DNA of 64,000 nucleotides from Jiangella mangrovi (GTDB taxonomy: Bacteria > Actinomycetota > Actinomycetes > Jiangellales > Jiangellaceae), in the NCBI RefSeq assembly GCF_014204975.1, contig NZ_JACHMM010000001.1, positions 1,178,001 through 1,242,000 of the forward strand. Reading direction: 5' to 3'. Below the pieces are notes generated by a model. The model did not search any database. It was not told the DNA's origin and was given only the letters and a program-made list of their open reading frames with translations. The translations under genes and the position numbers were made by a program. Positions 17,109-25,455 of the stretch are shown piece after piece. Positions within the stretch are counted from its first letter, which is position 1; each line of letters begins with the position of its first letter.

Positions 17109-18104
17109 TCAGATCCAGCCGCGGTGGGCGGCCTCGACCACGAGGCCGATGCGGGTCGTCGTGCCGAGGCGCTCCTGCAGCTCGGTGATGCGCCGCTGGA
17201 CGGTCCGCCGGCCGACGCCGAGCTGGCGGCCGATCGCGTCGTCCTTGATGCCCGACGCCACGAGGCCGAGCAGCAGGTGCTCGTCCGGGCCGAGGATGTC
17301 GTCGACGCCGTCGGGGCGGTCGAGGTTCACCGTCGCCGCCGAGTTCCAGAGCGTCTCGAACAGCGCGCACAACGCGTCCAGCAGCGACGACGCGTGGATC
17401 ACCAGGGCGCCGGTGCTCTCGCGCACCCGTAGCGGCATCATGGCGACCTCGCGGTCGGCGATGGCGAGCTTCATCGGCAGCTCGGCCATGCACCGGGCCT
17501 CCTCGCCGGCGGCCAGCAGCTCCGTCAGCGCCCGCACCTTCGCCGGCTCCTCGAGCGCCTGCCGGTCGTACAGGCCGCGGTAGCGCACGCCCTGCGCCAG
17601 CATGCGCAGCTCGATGTCGATGTTGCCCTCGATGGACCCGACGTACGGCGGCTTGTCGAAGACCAGCACCTCCGAGCGCGCCGACAGCTGCAGCTGCTCG
17701 AACCGCTGCACGATGGCGGCCGGCTCGGTGACCAGCTGCAGCGCGTCGGCCGCGGACGAGACGAGCATGCTCTCGCGGTAGCGGTGCTGCAGCTCGTGCA
17801 CCTCGGCTCGGACCGACTGCAGCTCCTGCTGACGGTGCAAGAGCAGCGGCTCGAACGCGACCTCGGGCGGGACGGCGGTGAACCGGGGCGGCCGGGTGGT
17901 GGTGCGCCCGGCCAGCCCGGCGGCCTCGAGCGACTGGACGGCGAGCAGCACGTCGCGCTCGTCGGTGCCGAGCCGGGCGGCGAGGTCGGCGCCGGTGGCA
18001 GGGCCGAGGTCGAGCAGGGCGCGGTAGACCGACTCCTCGGCCTCGCTCAGGCCGATGGCCGACAGCCGTCGGCGGCTCGCGGCGCCGTCGCTCTGCAGTG
18101 TCAT
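17109..18104 (-). CDS. TrmB-like/LuxR-type helix-turn-helix regulator
   Basis: The 331-residue protein has an N-terminal TrmB-type winged helix (residues 12-75; GLSEAEESVYRALLDLGPATGADLAARLGT), a central sensor-like region (90-250) and a C-terminal LuxR-type helix-turn-helix (LGLVASGIKDDAIGRQLGVGRRTVQRRI). This combination is a common actinobacterial orphan regulator family without receiver or kinase domain. It is divergent from the secreted subtilisin-Kelch gene, and an 8-base perfect palindrome lies right at its start, so I infer control of itself and the two secreted proteins. Confidence 0.85.
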   Translation of the reverse strand: MTLQSDGAASRRRLSAIGLSEAEESVYRALLDLGPATGADLAARLGTDERDVLLAVQSLEAAGLAGRTTTRPPRFTAVPPEVAFEPLLLHRQQELQSVRAEVHELQHRYRESMLVSSAADALQLVTEPAAIVQRFEQLQLSARSEVLVFDKPPYVGSIEGNIDIELRMLAQGVRYRGLYDRQALEEPAKVRALTELLAAGEEARCMAELPMKLAIADREVAMMPLRVRESTGALVIHASSLLDALCALFETLWNSAATVNLDRPDGVDDILGPDEHLLLGLVASGIKDDAIGRQLGVGRRTVQRRITELQERLGTTTRIGLVVEAAHRGWI

Positions 18105-18106
18105 AA

Positions 18107-18133
18107 GTGTGACGTGACTCTAGTGCGTCACAC
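18107..18133. promoter_or_regulatory. Candidate operator between regulator and secreted protease
   Basis: GTGTGACG and CGTCACAC form a perfect 8-base inverted repeat with an 11-base spacer, two bases upstream of the regulator ATG at 18104. Position and symmetry suit a dimeric helix-turn-helix protein. Confidence 0.55.
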
Positions 18134-18221
18134 GTGAAGTGGTGCCTGGCACCGGCCGCGACCGTTACGTTCACCCGCAAACGTCGGCATCGCCCCCTTT
18201 GTGCCACCCCAGGAGACCCCC

Positions 18222-21200
18222 GTGAGGCACGACTCCCCCCGTCGCCGCTGGCTCGCGACCGCTCTGGCCCTGCTGTCCCTGACGGCGGCGACGGCGGCAC
18301 CATCGGCGGCCGCCCCCGAACCCGCCGAAGCCACACCCCCGCCGCAGGCGCCCGAGGACAAGCTCGACACCACCCTGTCGCGCCAGCTCGACGACGGCGC
18401 CACGGCCGACTTCCTGATCTCCTTCGAGCAGCGCGCCGACCTGGCCGCCGCGGCCGCCGTCGACGACTGGGCGGACCGCGGCGCCGCCGTCGTCGAGGCC
18501 CTGCGCCGGACCGCCGACCGCAGCCAGCGCGCGGTCCGCCGCCAGCTCGACGCGGCCGGTGTCGAGTACCGCGCCTTCCACGCCTCGAACGTCATCTACG
18601 TCGTCGACGGCACCGAGGAGCTGGCCACCCGGCTGGCCGGACGGACGGAGGTCGCCGAGATCGAGCCGGCCCGCACCTACGCGCTGCCGGAGCCGCGCCA
18701 GGACGTCGCACCCCTCGCCGCGACGGCGGAGGCCGTCGAGTGGGGCGTCGCCGACATCCGCGCCGACGACGTGTGGGCCGACTTCGGCACGCGGGGCGAG
18801 AGCATCGTCGTCGCCAGCATCGACACCGGCGTCGAGTTCGACCACCCGGCGCTGGCCGGCCAGTACCGCGGCAGCAACGGCGACGGCACGTTCGACCACG
18901 AGTACAACTGGTACGACCCCGCGAAGGTCTGTGCCGGCAGCACGCCGCAGCCGTGCGACAACAACGGCCATGGCACCCACGTCACCGGCACCATGACCGG
19001 CACCGGCGAGGGGGCCCAGATCGGCGTCGCCCCGGGCGCCCGCTGGATCGCGGCGAAGGGCTGCGAGAGCGACGGCTGCACGGACTTCGCGCTGCTGGCC
19101 TCGGGCGAGTGGATGCTGGCGCCCACCGACCTCGACGGCGAGAACCCGCGGCCGGACCTGCGCCCGCACATCGTGAACAACTCGTGGGGCGGCGGCACGA
19201 CCGCGCGCTGGTACGACGACCTGGTCGAGGCGTGGGTCGCGGCGGGGATCTTCCCGGCGTTCGCCAACGGCAACTCCGGCCCGTCCTGCGGCTCGGCGGA
19301 GAACCCGGGCAACGGCGCGGGCACGTACAGCGCCGGCATGTACGACATCGAGCACGTCATCGACCCGCAGTCCAGCCGCGGCCCCGGCTTCGAGGGCGAG
19401 ACCAAGCCGGACATCGCCGCGCCCGGCGTCCTGATCCGCTCGTCGCTCCCCGGCGGCACGTACGCGAGCTGGAGCGGCACCTCGATGGCGACGCCGCACG
19501 TGTCCGGCGCGGTGGCGCTGCTGTGGTCGTCGGCGCCGGCGGTGATCGGCGACATCGACGCCACACGCGCGCTGCTGGACGAGAAGGCGATCGACACCGA
19601 CGACACCAGCTGCGGTGGCACCCCGTCGAACAACAACGTCTTCGGCGAGGGCCGGCTGAACGTCTACGCCGCGATCGAGGCGGCGCCGCGCGGCGACACC
19701 GGGGTGCTGCGCGGCACGGTCACCGACGCGGACGGCACGGGCCTCGGCGGCGTCTCCGTCGCCATCGCCGGCCCGGCGAACCGCCGGCTCAGCACGGCGC
19801 CCGACGGCACGTGGTCGGTGCAGCTGCCGGTCGGCGACTACGACGTGACCGGGTCGCTCTTCGGGTACGACGACGGCGCCGGCTCGGCGACCGTCCGCAC
19901 CGGCGAGGCGACGACGCTGGACCTGGCGCTGACGGCGCGGCCGACGGCGACGCTCACCGGAACCGTCACCGAGGGCTCGGACCACGGCTGGCCGCTCTAC
20001 GCCACGATCACCGTCGACGGCGTCCCGGACGGCACGTACTACACCGACCCGGTCGACGGCACGTACGCCATCGAGCTGCCCGCGGGCGACCGCTACGACG
20101 TCACCGTCGAGGCGCTCGCACCGGGGCTGACGCCGTCGGCCACGAGCGTCGACCTCACCGGTGCCGCGACCCACGACGTCGCGCTGGCCGCGGACGGGTA
20201 CGCCTGCACCGCGCCCGGCTACGAGGAGCGCGACCGCGTCGTCACGTACACCGAGACGTTCGACCCCGACACCGCCCCGCCCGGCTGGTCCGTCGCCGAC
20301 CACGTGGGCAACGGCCAGGTCTGGCGGTTCCCGCACGACGACTACAACCGCACCGGCGGCGAGGGCAACTTCGCCTCCGTCTTCAGCCCGCTCTACGGTC
20401 CGGACGGCCGCCAGGACACCGACCTCGTCTCGCCCGTCATCGACCTCACCGGGGTGGACGTGCCGGCGCTCTGGTTCAGGACGGACTACTCGTCCGACGC
20501 GAACATCGGCGTCGACCTGTCCGTCGACGGCGGCGCCACCTGGTCGACCGTCTGGTCGCACAGCGGCTTCGAGGGCATCTACGAGGAGGAGCTGCAGCTG
20601 CCGATCCCGGCGGCCGCCGGCCAGCCGGACGTGCGCGTGCGGTTCACCTTCGCCTCGGCCTACAACGGCTGGTGGCAGGTCGACGACGTCGTGCTCGGGC
20701 AGCGCAACTGCGCCACGGTCGACGGCGGGCTGCTGACCGGGCACGTGGTCGACGCCAACACCGAGACGCCGATCGTCGGGGCGACGGTGACCGTCGCCGA
20801 CCCCGCACTGACCGTCACCACCGTCGCCACGCCGGACGACCCGGGCCTCGGCGACGGCTTCTTCTGGACCTTCGTCCCCGGTCCCGGCGAGCAGGCGTTC
20901 ACCGGCGCGCGGACCAGATACACCGACGCGACCCGCACCGTCGACGTCGCGGCGGACGCCGTCACGCCGGTCGAGTTCGCGCTGCCGGCCGGGCGGCTGG
21001 ACCTCCGCGAGGACCGGGTCGACGGCGCGGTCGTCCTCGGCGGGATTGCGACCGCGACGGTCACGGTCGCCAACGACGGCAGCGCCCCGGCCACGCTGGA
21101 CCTCACCGAGCGGCCCGGCGTCAGCGCCCCGTCGGCCACCGGTGCCGGCGCGCCGGTCCAGCGGGTGTCCGGCACCTTCACCGCCGGACCCGAGCTGACC

Positions 21201-22592
21201 AGCAGCGAAGCGACCGGCGCCGCCGGCACCGCAGTGGCTGGCGAGCCGATCGCCCCCTGGGCGCTGCTGGCCGACTACCCGTCCCCCGTCTGGGACAGCG
21301 CGGTCGACGTGCTGGACGGGCGCCTGTACTCCGTCGGCGGCGCGACCGGGTCCGGCGCGACGAGCGCCGCCTACGTGCACGACGGCGACGGCGAGTGGGA
21401 GCCGATCGCACCGCTGCCACGGGCCCGGCAGCGGCCGATGGGCGGCTTCCTGCACGGCCGGTTCTACGCGGCCGGCGGCTGGAGCAGCACCGGCGCCACC
21501 CGCGTCGACGTCGACGTGTACGACCCGCGCACCGACACCTGGTCGCCCGGCCCGGCGATGCCGAAGGCCGTGACCAGCGCGGGCTCGGCGGTCCTGGACG
21601 ACATGCTCTACGTCGTCGGCGGCTGCCCCGGCGACTGCGGCAGCACCGACGTCCTGCGGCTCGACGCCGCGGCCGGGCGGTGGGAGCAGGTGGCCGACTA
21701 CCCCGAGGAGACCGCGCTGGTGTCCTGCGGCGCCATCGACCACAAGCTCTACTGCGCGGGCGGGGCACGCGGCGAAGGGCTGAACGAGCTCACGTCCACC
21801 TACGTGTACGATCCCGCGGCCGACTCCTGGACCGAGCTGGCCGAGCTGCCGATCGGGTTGTGGGGCTCGGCGTACGCGGCGGCCGACGGCAGGCTGATCG
21901 TGTCCGGCGGCGTCACCGACGACGCCGGGGTCGTCACGAACGAGGGGTTCGCCTACGACCCCGCCACCGACACCTGGGCGCCCATCCCGAACGCCCCGCA
22001 GCCGGTGTACCGGGCCGGCAGCGCCTGTGGCTTCCACACCGTCGGCGGCAGCACCGGCCCCGGCACGACCAGCGCCACGGCCGTCCTGCCGGGCTGGGCG
22101 AACTGCGGCTCCGGCGACGCCGTCGGCTGGCTGGCCGCCGACCCGCCGACGCTGACGCTGGCGCCCGGCGAGGCGGCGGAGGTCACGCTGACGTTCGACG
22201 CGTCGGCGCTGGAGCAGCCCGGCGCGGTGTCGGCGGCCCTGGTGCTGCGCGACGACACCCCGTACGACGCCGCCGCGGTCCCCGTCCACCTGACGGTGTC
22301 GGCGCCGTCGACGTGGGGCCGGCTCACTGGGACCGCGCTCGGCCGGTCCTGCGCCGGGGCGACGGCACCGCTGCCCGGCGCCGTCGTACAGCTGGACGGC
22401 GCGACCGGTTCGCGGACCCTGGTCGCCGGCCCCGACGGCCGGTACGCGACCTGGTTCGACCGGGCCGCCAATCCCGTCGACGCCGTCGTCGTCAAGAGCG
22501 GCTACCAGCCGCAGACCGCCGAGCTGCGGGTGCGGGCCGGCCGCGACACCGTCCGCGACTTCACCCTCCGCCAGACCGGATGCGGCCGATGA
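18222..22592 (+). CDS. Secreted S8 protease with Kelch repeats
   Basis: This 1456-residue exported protein has a signal peptide (RRRWLATALALLSLTAATAAPSAAA), a propeptide-like region, and a subtilase domain with Asp201 (ASIDTG), His250 (NNGHGTHV), Asn351 (FANGNSG) and Ser421 (WSGTSMATP). Then follow two carboxypeptidase-regulatory-like beta domains, a choice-of-anchor/MAM-like domain (ETFDPDTAPPGWSV...), another regulatory-like domain, Kelch repeats (about 1010-1310; LYSVGGATG, LYVVGGCPG, YVYDPAADSWTEL) and a last regulatory-like domain. The GTG at 18222 is preferred over 18201 because AGGAGA lies six bases upstream. It probably digests extracellular protein or peptide. A protease-less paralogue follows 29 bases downstream. 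Confidence 0.9.
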   Translation: MRHDSPRRRWLATALALLSLTAATAAPSAAAPEPAEATPPPQAPEDKLDTTLSRQLDDGATADFLISFEQRADLAAAAAVDDWADRGAAVVEALRRTADRSQRAVRRQLDAAGVEYRAFHASNVIYVVDGTEELATRLAGRTEVAEIEPARTYALPEPRQDVAPLAATAEAVEWGVADIRADDVWADFGTRGESIVVASIDTGVEFDHPALAGQYRGSNGDGTFDHEYNWYDPAKVCAGSTPQPCDNNGHGTHVTGTMTGTGEGAQIGVAPGARWIAAKGCESDGCTDFALLASGEWMLAPTDLDGENPRPDLRPHIVNNSWGGGTTARWYDDLVEAWVAAGIFPAFANGNSGPSCGSAENPGNGAGTYSAGMYDIEHVIDPQSSRGPGFEGETKPDIAAPGVLIRSSLPGGTYASWSGTSMATPHVSGAVALLWSSAPAVIGDIDATRALLDEKAIDTDDTSCGGTPSNNNVFGEGRLNVYAAIEAAPRGDTGVLRGTVTDADGTGLGGVSVAIAGPANRRLSTAPDGTWSVQLPVGDYDVTGSLFGYDDGAGSATVRTGEATTLDLALTARPTATLTGTVTEGSDHGWPLYATITVDGVPDGTYYTDPVDGTYAIELPAGDRYDVTVEALAPGLTPSATSVDLTGAATHDVALAADGYACTAPGYEERDRVVTYTETFDPDTAPPGWSVADHVGNGQVWRFPHDDYNRTGGEGNFASVFSPLYGPDGRQDTDLVSPVIDLTGVDVPALWFRTDYSSDANIGVDLSVDGGATWSTVWSHSGFEGIYEEELQLPIPAAAGQPDVRVRFTFASAYNGWWQVDDVVLGQRNCATVDGGLLTGHVVDANTETPIVGATVTVADPALTVTTVATPDDPGLGDGFFWTFVPGPGEQAFTGARTRYTDATRTVDVAADAVTPVEFALPAGRLDLREDRVDGAVVLGGIATATVTVANDGSAPATLDLTERPGVSAPSATGAGAPVQRVSGTFTAGPELTSSEATGAAGTAVAGEPIAPWALLADYPSPVWDSAVDVLDGRLYSVGGATGSGATSAAYVHDGDGEWEPIAPLPRARQRPMGGFLHGRFYAAGGWSSTGATRVDVDVYDPRTDTWSPGPAMPKAVTSAGSAVLDDMLYVVGGCPGDCGSTDVLRLDAAAGRWEQVADYPEETALVSCGAIDHKLYCAGGARGEGLNELTSTYVYDPAADSWTELAELPIGLWGSAYAAADGRLIVSGGVTDDAGVVTNEGFAYDPATDTWAPIPNAPQPVYRAGSACGFHTVGGSTGPGTTSATAVLPGWANCGSGDAVGWLAADPPTLTLAPGEAAEVTLTFDASALEQPGAVSAALVLRDDTPYDAAAVPVHLTVSAPSTWGRLTGTALGRSCAGATAPLPGAVVQLDGATGSRTLVAGPDGRYATWFDRAANPVDAVVVKSGYQPQTAELRVRAGRDTVRDFTLRQTGCGR

Positions 22593-22621
22593 CCGCCCGG
22601 CGCGAACGACAGGGAGCACCG

Positions 22622-25315
22622 ATGAACCGACGGCGAGGCATGACGGCGGTGGTCTCGGCCGCGCTGACGGCCGCGGCCCTGACCCCGGCGGCGGCCGCAG
22701 CCGACGCCGTCACCGTCGAGGGAACCGTCCGCGACGGGTCCGGGCAGGGCTGGCCGCTGTGGGCGGACGTGACGGTCGACGGCATGAGCGCGGTGACCGA
22801 CCCGGTGACCGGCGCGTTCTCGCTCGACCTGCCGCCCGGTGAGCACACGGCGACGGTGACCAGCCGCTACCCGGGGTACCCGGCGACGACGGTGTCGCTC
22901 TCCGGCTCGGACGCGGACGTCGCGCTCGAGGTCGACCCGGTCCGCTGCTTCGCCCCCGGATACGCGCTGGCGTCCGACGGCGTCGCCGCGAGCTTCGACG
23001 ACGGACTGCCCGCGGGCTGGACCGTCACCGACGAGGTCGGCGACGGCGAGAACTGGCGCTTCGACGACCCCGGCGAGCGCGGCAACCTCACCGGCGGGCG
23101 GTCCGGGTTCGCGATCGTCGACGGCGAGTTCTACGGCTACGTGACCCGGCAGGACACCGCGCTGGTGACGCCCGTGCTCGACCTCACCGGCGTGGCGGAG
23201 CCGGCGATCGGGTTCGCGCACCACTTCGACACCTGGGTCTGGGACGAGCCCGGCGGCATCGCCGACGTCGACCTGTCGCTGGACGGCGGCGTCAGCTGGG
23301 AGACGGTCTGGCACCGCGTCGAGCCGGTGTACGGCCCGGCGACGGAGCTGGTGCCGGTCCCGCAGGCGGCCGGACGGTCCGACGTGCGGGTGCGGTTCCG
23401 CTACCACGAGGGGCCGTACACCGCGGCGAACGGCTGGCAGCTCGACGACGTGTTCGTCGGCAACCGCAGCTGCGACCCCGTCGACGGCGGGCTGCTCGCC
23501 GGGCATGTGACGGACGGCAACACGGGTGCGGCCGTGGCGGGCTCTCTTGTGGAGGCCGGGTCGGACGCTGCCGCGACGACCGACGGGGACGGGTTCTACT
23601 GGATGTTCGTGCCCGGCACCGGCTCGCACGACGTGACGGCGAGCCGGCTGCAGTACCAGGACGGGTCGTCGGCGGTCCGGATCGCAGCGGGAACGACGGC
23701 GACGGCGGACTTCGCACTCGGCGCCGGGCTGCTGACCACCAGCGTGTCGTCGGTGTCGTCGTCGGCGGACCTCGGCGCGGACGCGACCGCCACTGTCACC
23801 GTCACCAACGAGGGCACCGCGCCCACCGCCGTCACGCTGGCGGAGCGGCCGGTGTCGTTCGTGCCGAACACGACCGGGCACCCGCGCACGACGGGGTCGG
23901 CGTCGGCGTCGATCTCCGCCGGGCCGGGCGCGCCGGCCTGGGAGGCGCTGCCGGACTACCCGATCAACATCGTCGACAACGTCGCCGGACTGCACGAGGG
24001 GCGCCTCTACTCCGTCGGCGGCGAGTCCGGCTTCGACTACGCGACCACCCGTGGCTTCGTCCTCGACCCGGCGTCGGGCGAGGGCTGGCAACCGCTGCCG
24101 GCCATGCCGCACGGCCGCGGCGCTCCCGCCGGCGAGTTCGTCGGCGGCCGGCTCTACGTGACCGGCGGGCGGGAGCCGGGCATCTACGAGAACGGCATCT
24201 CCCCCGGCACCGACGTCTACGACCCGGCGACGAACAGCTGGACCACCGAGCCGGGTTCCCCGGTCCCCGTCCAGATGGCCGGCAGCTTCGTGCTCGACGG
24301 GCTCATGTACGTGGTCGGCGGCTGCTTCAGCGACGAGGACGAGGACTGCGGCACCGACGACGTGTTCCGCTACGACCCCGCAGCGCGGGAGTGGGAGCAG
24401 GTGGCCGACTATCCCGAGCCGATCGCCGAGCCGGCCTGCGGCGCGATCGAGGCCAAGGGCTACTGCGCCGGCGGCCTGGTCCAGCGCGGCCCGACGAAGA
24501 CCGCGGCGTACGCGTACGACCCGAAGATGGGCACCTGGACCGCGGTGGCGCCGTTGCCGATGGAGCTCTCCGGCGCCGCCCACACCGTCGCCGACGGGAG
24601 GCTGCTGGTGTCCGGCGGGGTCAGCGGCGGGCGGTACCACGACTCCACCAACGCCGGGTTCTCCTACGACCCGGTCTCGGACGCCTGGTCCGAGCTGTCG
24701 GCCGCGGTCAACGCGCTGGCCCGGGGCGGCAGCACCTGCGGCTTCCACCGCGTCGGCGGCGGCGACGCCGGCTACGCCGGCCGCCCGTTCGTCGAGACGC
24801 TGCCCGGCTACACCGACTGCGGCAGCGACCGGGACGCCTCGTGGCTGTCGCTCGCGGGGTCGGCGGGGCCCGCGGAGACGCTGGCGCCGGGCGAGAGCAT
24901 GGAGGTGACGGTCTCGCTGGCGGGCGCGGCGGCCGACGGGCCGGGCACGTACTCCGGCGCCGTCCTCGTCCGCGGCGACGACACCCCGTACGACCAGCGC
25001 GAGATCGGCGTGCGCTTCGACACGGTGGCGCCGCGGACATGGGGCGCGGTGGCGGGGACGCTGAGCGGCCGGACCTGCTCTGGTTCCGTCGTGCCGCTGA
25101 CCGGGGCAGAGATCTGGATCGACGGCCGCGACGAGTCGCACACCCTGCGCACCGACGCCGAGGGCCGGTACGTGCTGTGGCTCCCGGTGCGGCAGAACCC
25201 GTTGCGCGTCGTCGCCGGCGACGACACCTGGATCCCGCACACGGTGACGGCCCGGGTCGCGCCCGGCAAGGTCACCGACCTCGACCTGGTGTTGCGCCAC
25301 ATCGCCTGCCCGTGA
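22622..25315 (+). CDS. Secreted Kelch-repeat protein, protease-less paralogue
   Basis: The 897-residue protein has a signal peptide (RRRGMTAVVSAALTAAALTPAAAAADA), a carboxypeptidase-regulatory-like domain, a choice-of-anchor/MAM-like domain (SFDDGLPAGWTVTDEVGDG), a second regulatory-like domain, Kelch repeats (about 440-730; LYSVGGESG, LYVTGGREPG, MYVVGGCFSD) and a C-terminal regulatory-like domain. It is collinear with the C-terminal two thirds of the upstream protease and shares near-identical stretches such as REWEQVADYPE versus GRWEQVADYPE. It has no subtilase domain. The ATG at 22622 after GGGAG is preferred; an ATG at 22589 overlapping the upstream stop is the alternative. It may bind the same target as its paralogue without cutting it. 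Confidence 0.85.
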   Translation: MNRRRGMTAVVSAALTAAALTPAAAAADAVTVEGTVRDGSGQGWPLWADVTVDGMSAVTDPVTGAFSLDLPPGEHTATVTSRYPGYPATTVSLSGSDADVALEVDPVRCFAPGYALASDGVAASFDDGLPAGWTVTDEVGDGENWRFDDPGERGNLTGGRSGFAIVDGEFYGYVTRQDTALVTPVLDLTGVAEPAIGFAHHFDTWVWDEPGGIADVDLSLDGGVSWETVWHRVEPVYGPATELVPVPQAAGRSDVRVRFRYHEGPYTAANGWQLDDVFVGNRSCDPVDGGLLAGHVTDGNTGAAVAGSLVEAGSDAAATTDGDGFYWMFVPGTGSHDVTASRLQYQDGSSAVRIAAGTTATADFALGAGLLTTSVSSVSSSADLGADATATVTVTNEGTAPTAVTLAERPVSFVPNTTGHPRTTGSASASISAGPGAPAWEALPDYPINIVDNVAGLHEGRLYSVGGESGFDYATTRGFVLDPASGEGWQPLPAMPHGRGAPAGEFVGGRLYVTGGREPGIYENGISPGTDVYDPATNSWTTEPGSPVPVQMAGSFVLDGLMYVVGGCFSDEDEDCGTDDVFRYDPAAREWEQVADYPEPIAEPACGAIEAKGYCAGGLVQRGPTKTAAYAYDPKMGTWTAVAPLPMELSGAAHTVADGRLLVSGGVSGGRYHDSTNAGFSYDPVSDAWSELSAAVNALARGGSTCGFHRVGGGDAGYAGRPFVETLPGYTDCGSDRDASWLSLAGSAGPAETLAPGESMEVTVSLAGAAADGPGTYSGAVLVRGDDTPYDQREIGVRFDTVAPRTWGAVAGTLSGRTCSGSVVPLTGAEIWIDGRDESHTLRTDAEGRYVLWLPVRQNPLRVVAGDDTWIPHTVTARVAPGKVTDLDLVLRHIACP

Positions 25316-25328
25316 CGGGTGGGCTGCG

Positions 25329-25388
25329 GCCCCTGATCATCAATGATCCGGCCCCCTATGGGTGGTTGGATCAGTGATGATCAAGGGC
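25329..25388. terminator. Long imperfect hairpin after the Kelch genes
   Basis: Arms 25329-25349 and 25368-25388 pair at 19 of 21 positions around an 18-base loop and include the self-complementary TGATCATCA core. It starts 14 bases after the Kelch-gene stop and likely ends that transcript. Confidence 0.6.
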
Positions 25389-25403
25389 TCGGGACGTCGA
25401 ATC

Positions 25404-25446
25404 AAGATCGTAAAATCTGTTAGCACGTTCTCCAAATTTCAATTAG
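25404..25446 (+). promoter_or_regulatory. AT-rich upstream region of the DUF4143 ATPase
   Basis: An AT-rich stretch unlike its surroundings lies directly before the ATPase start and resembles 16817-16858. It probably carries the promoter; I cannot assign -35 and -10 boxes with confidence. Confidence 0.45.
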
Positions 25447-25455
25447 TATGGTGGC

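Noticed and set aside
18171..22619. 1482-codon open frame on the minus strand
   Set aside because: It is antisense to the secreted subtilisin-Kelch gene, whose domains and signal peptide are unmistakable; the antisense product is a low-complexity Arg/Gly/Val-rich shadow caused by high GC.
18134..22621. Open frame continuing upstream of the second Kelch gene through the whole protease gene
   Set aside because: The frame stays open only because of base composition; its translation there is Arg/Gly-rich noise. The real gene starts with a signal peptide at 22622, so no giant fusion protein exists.
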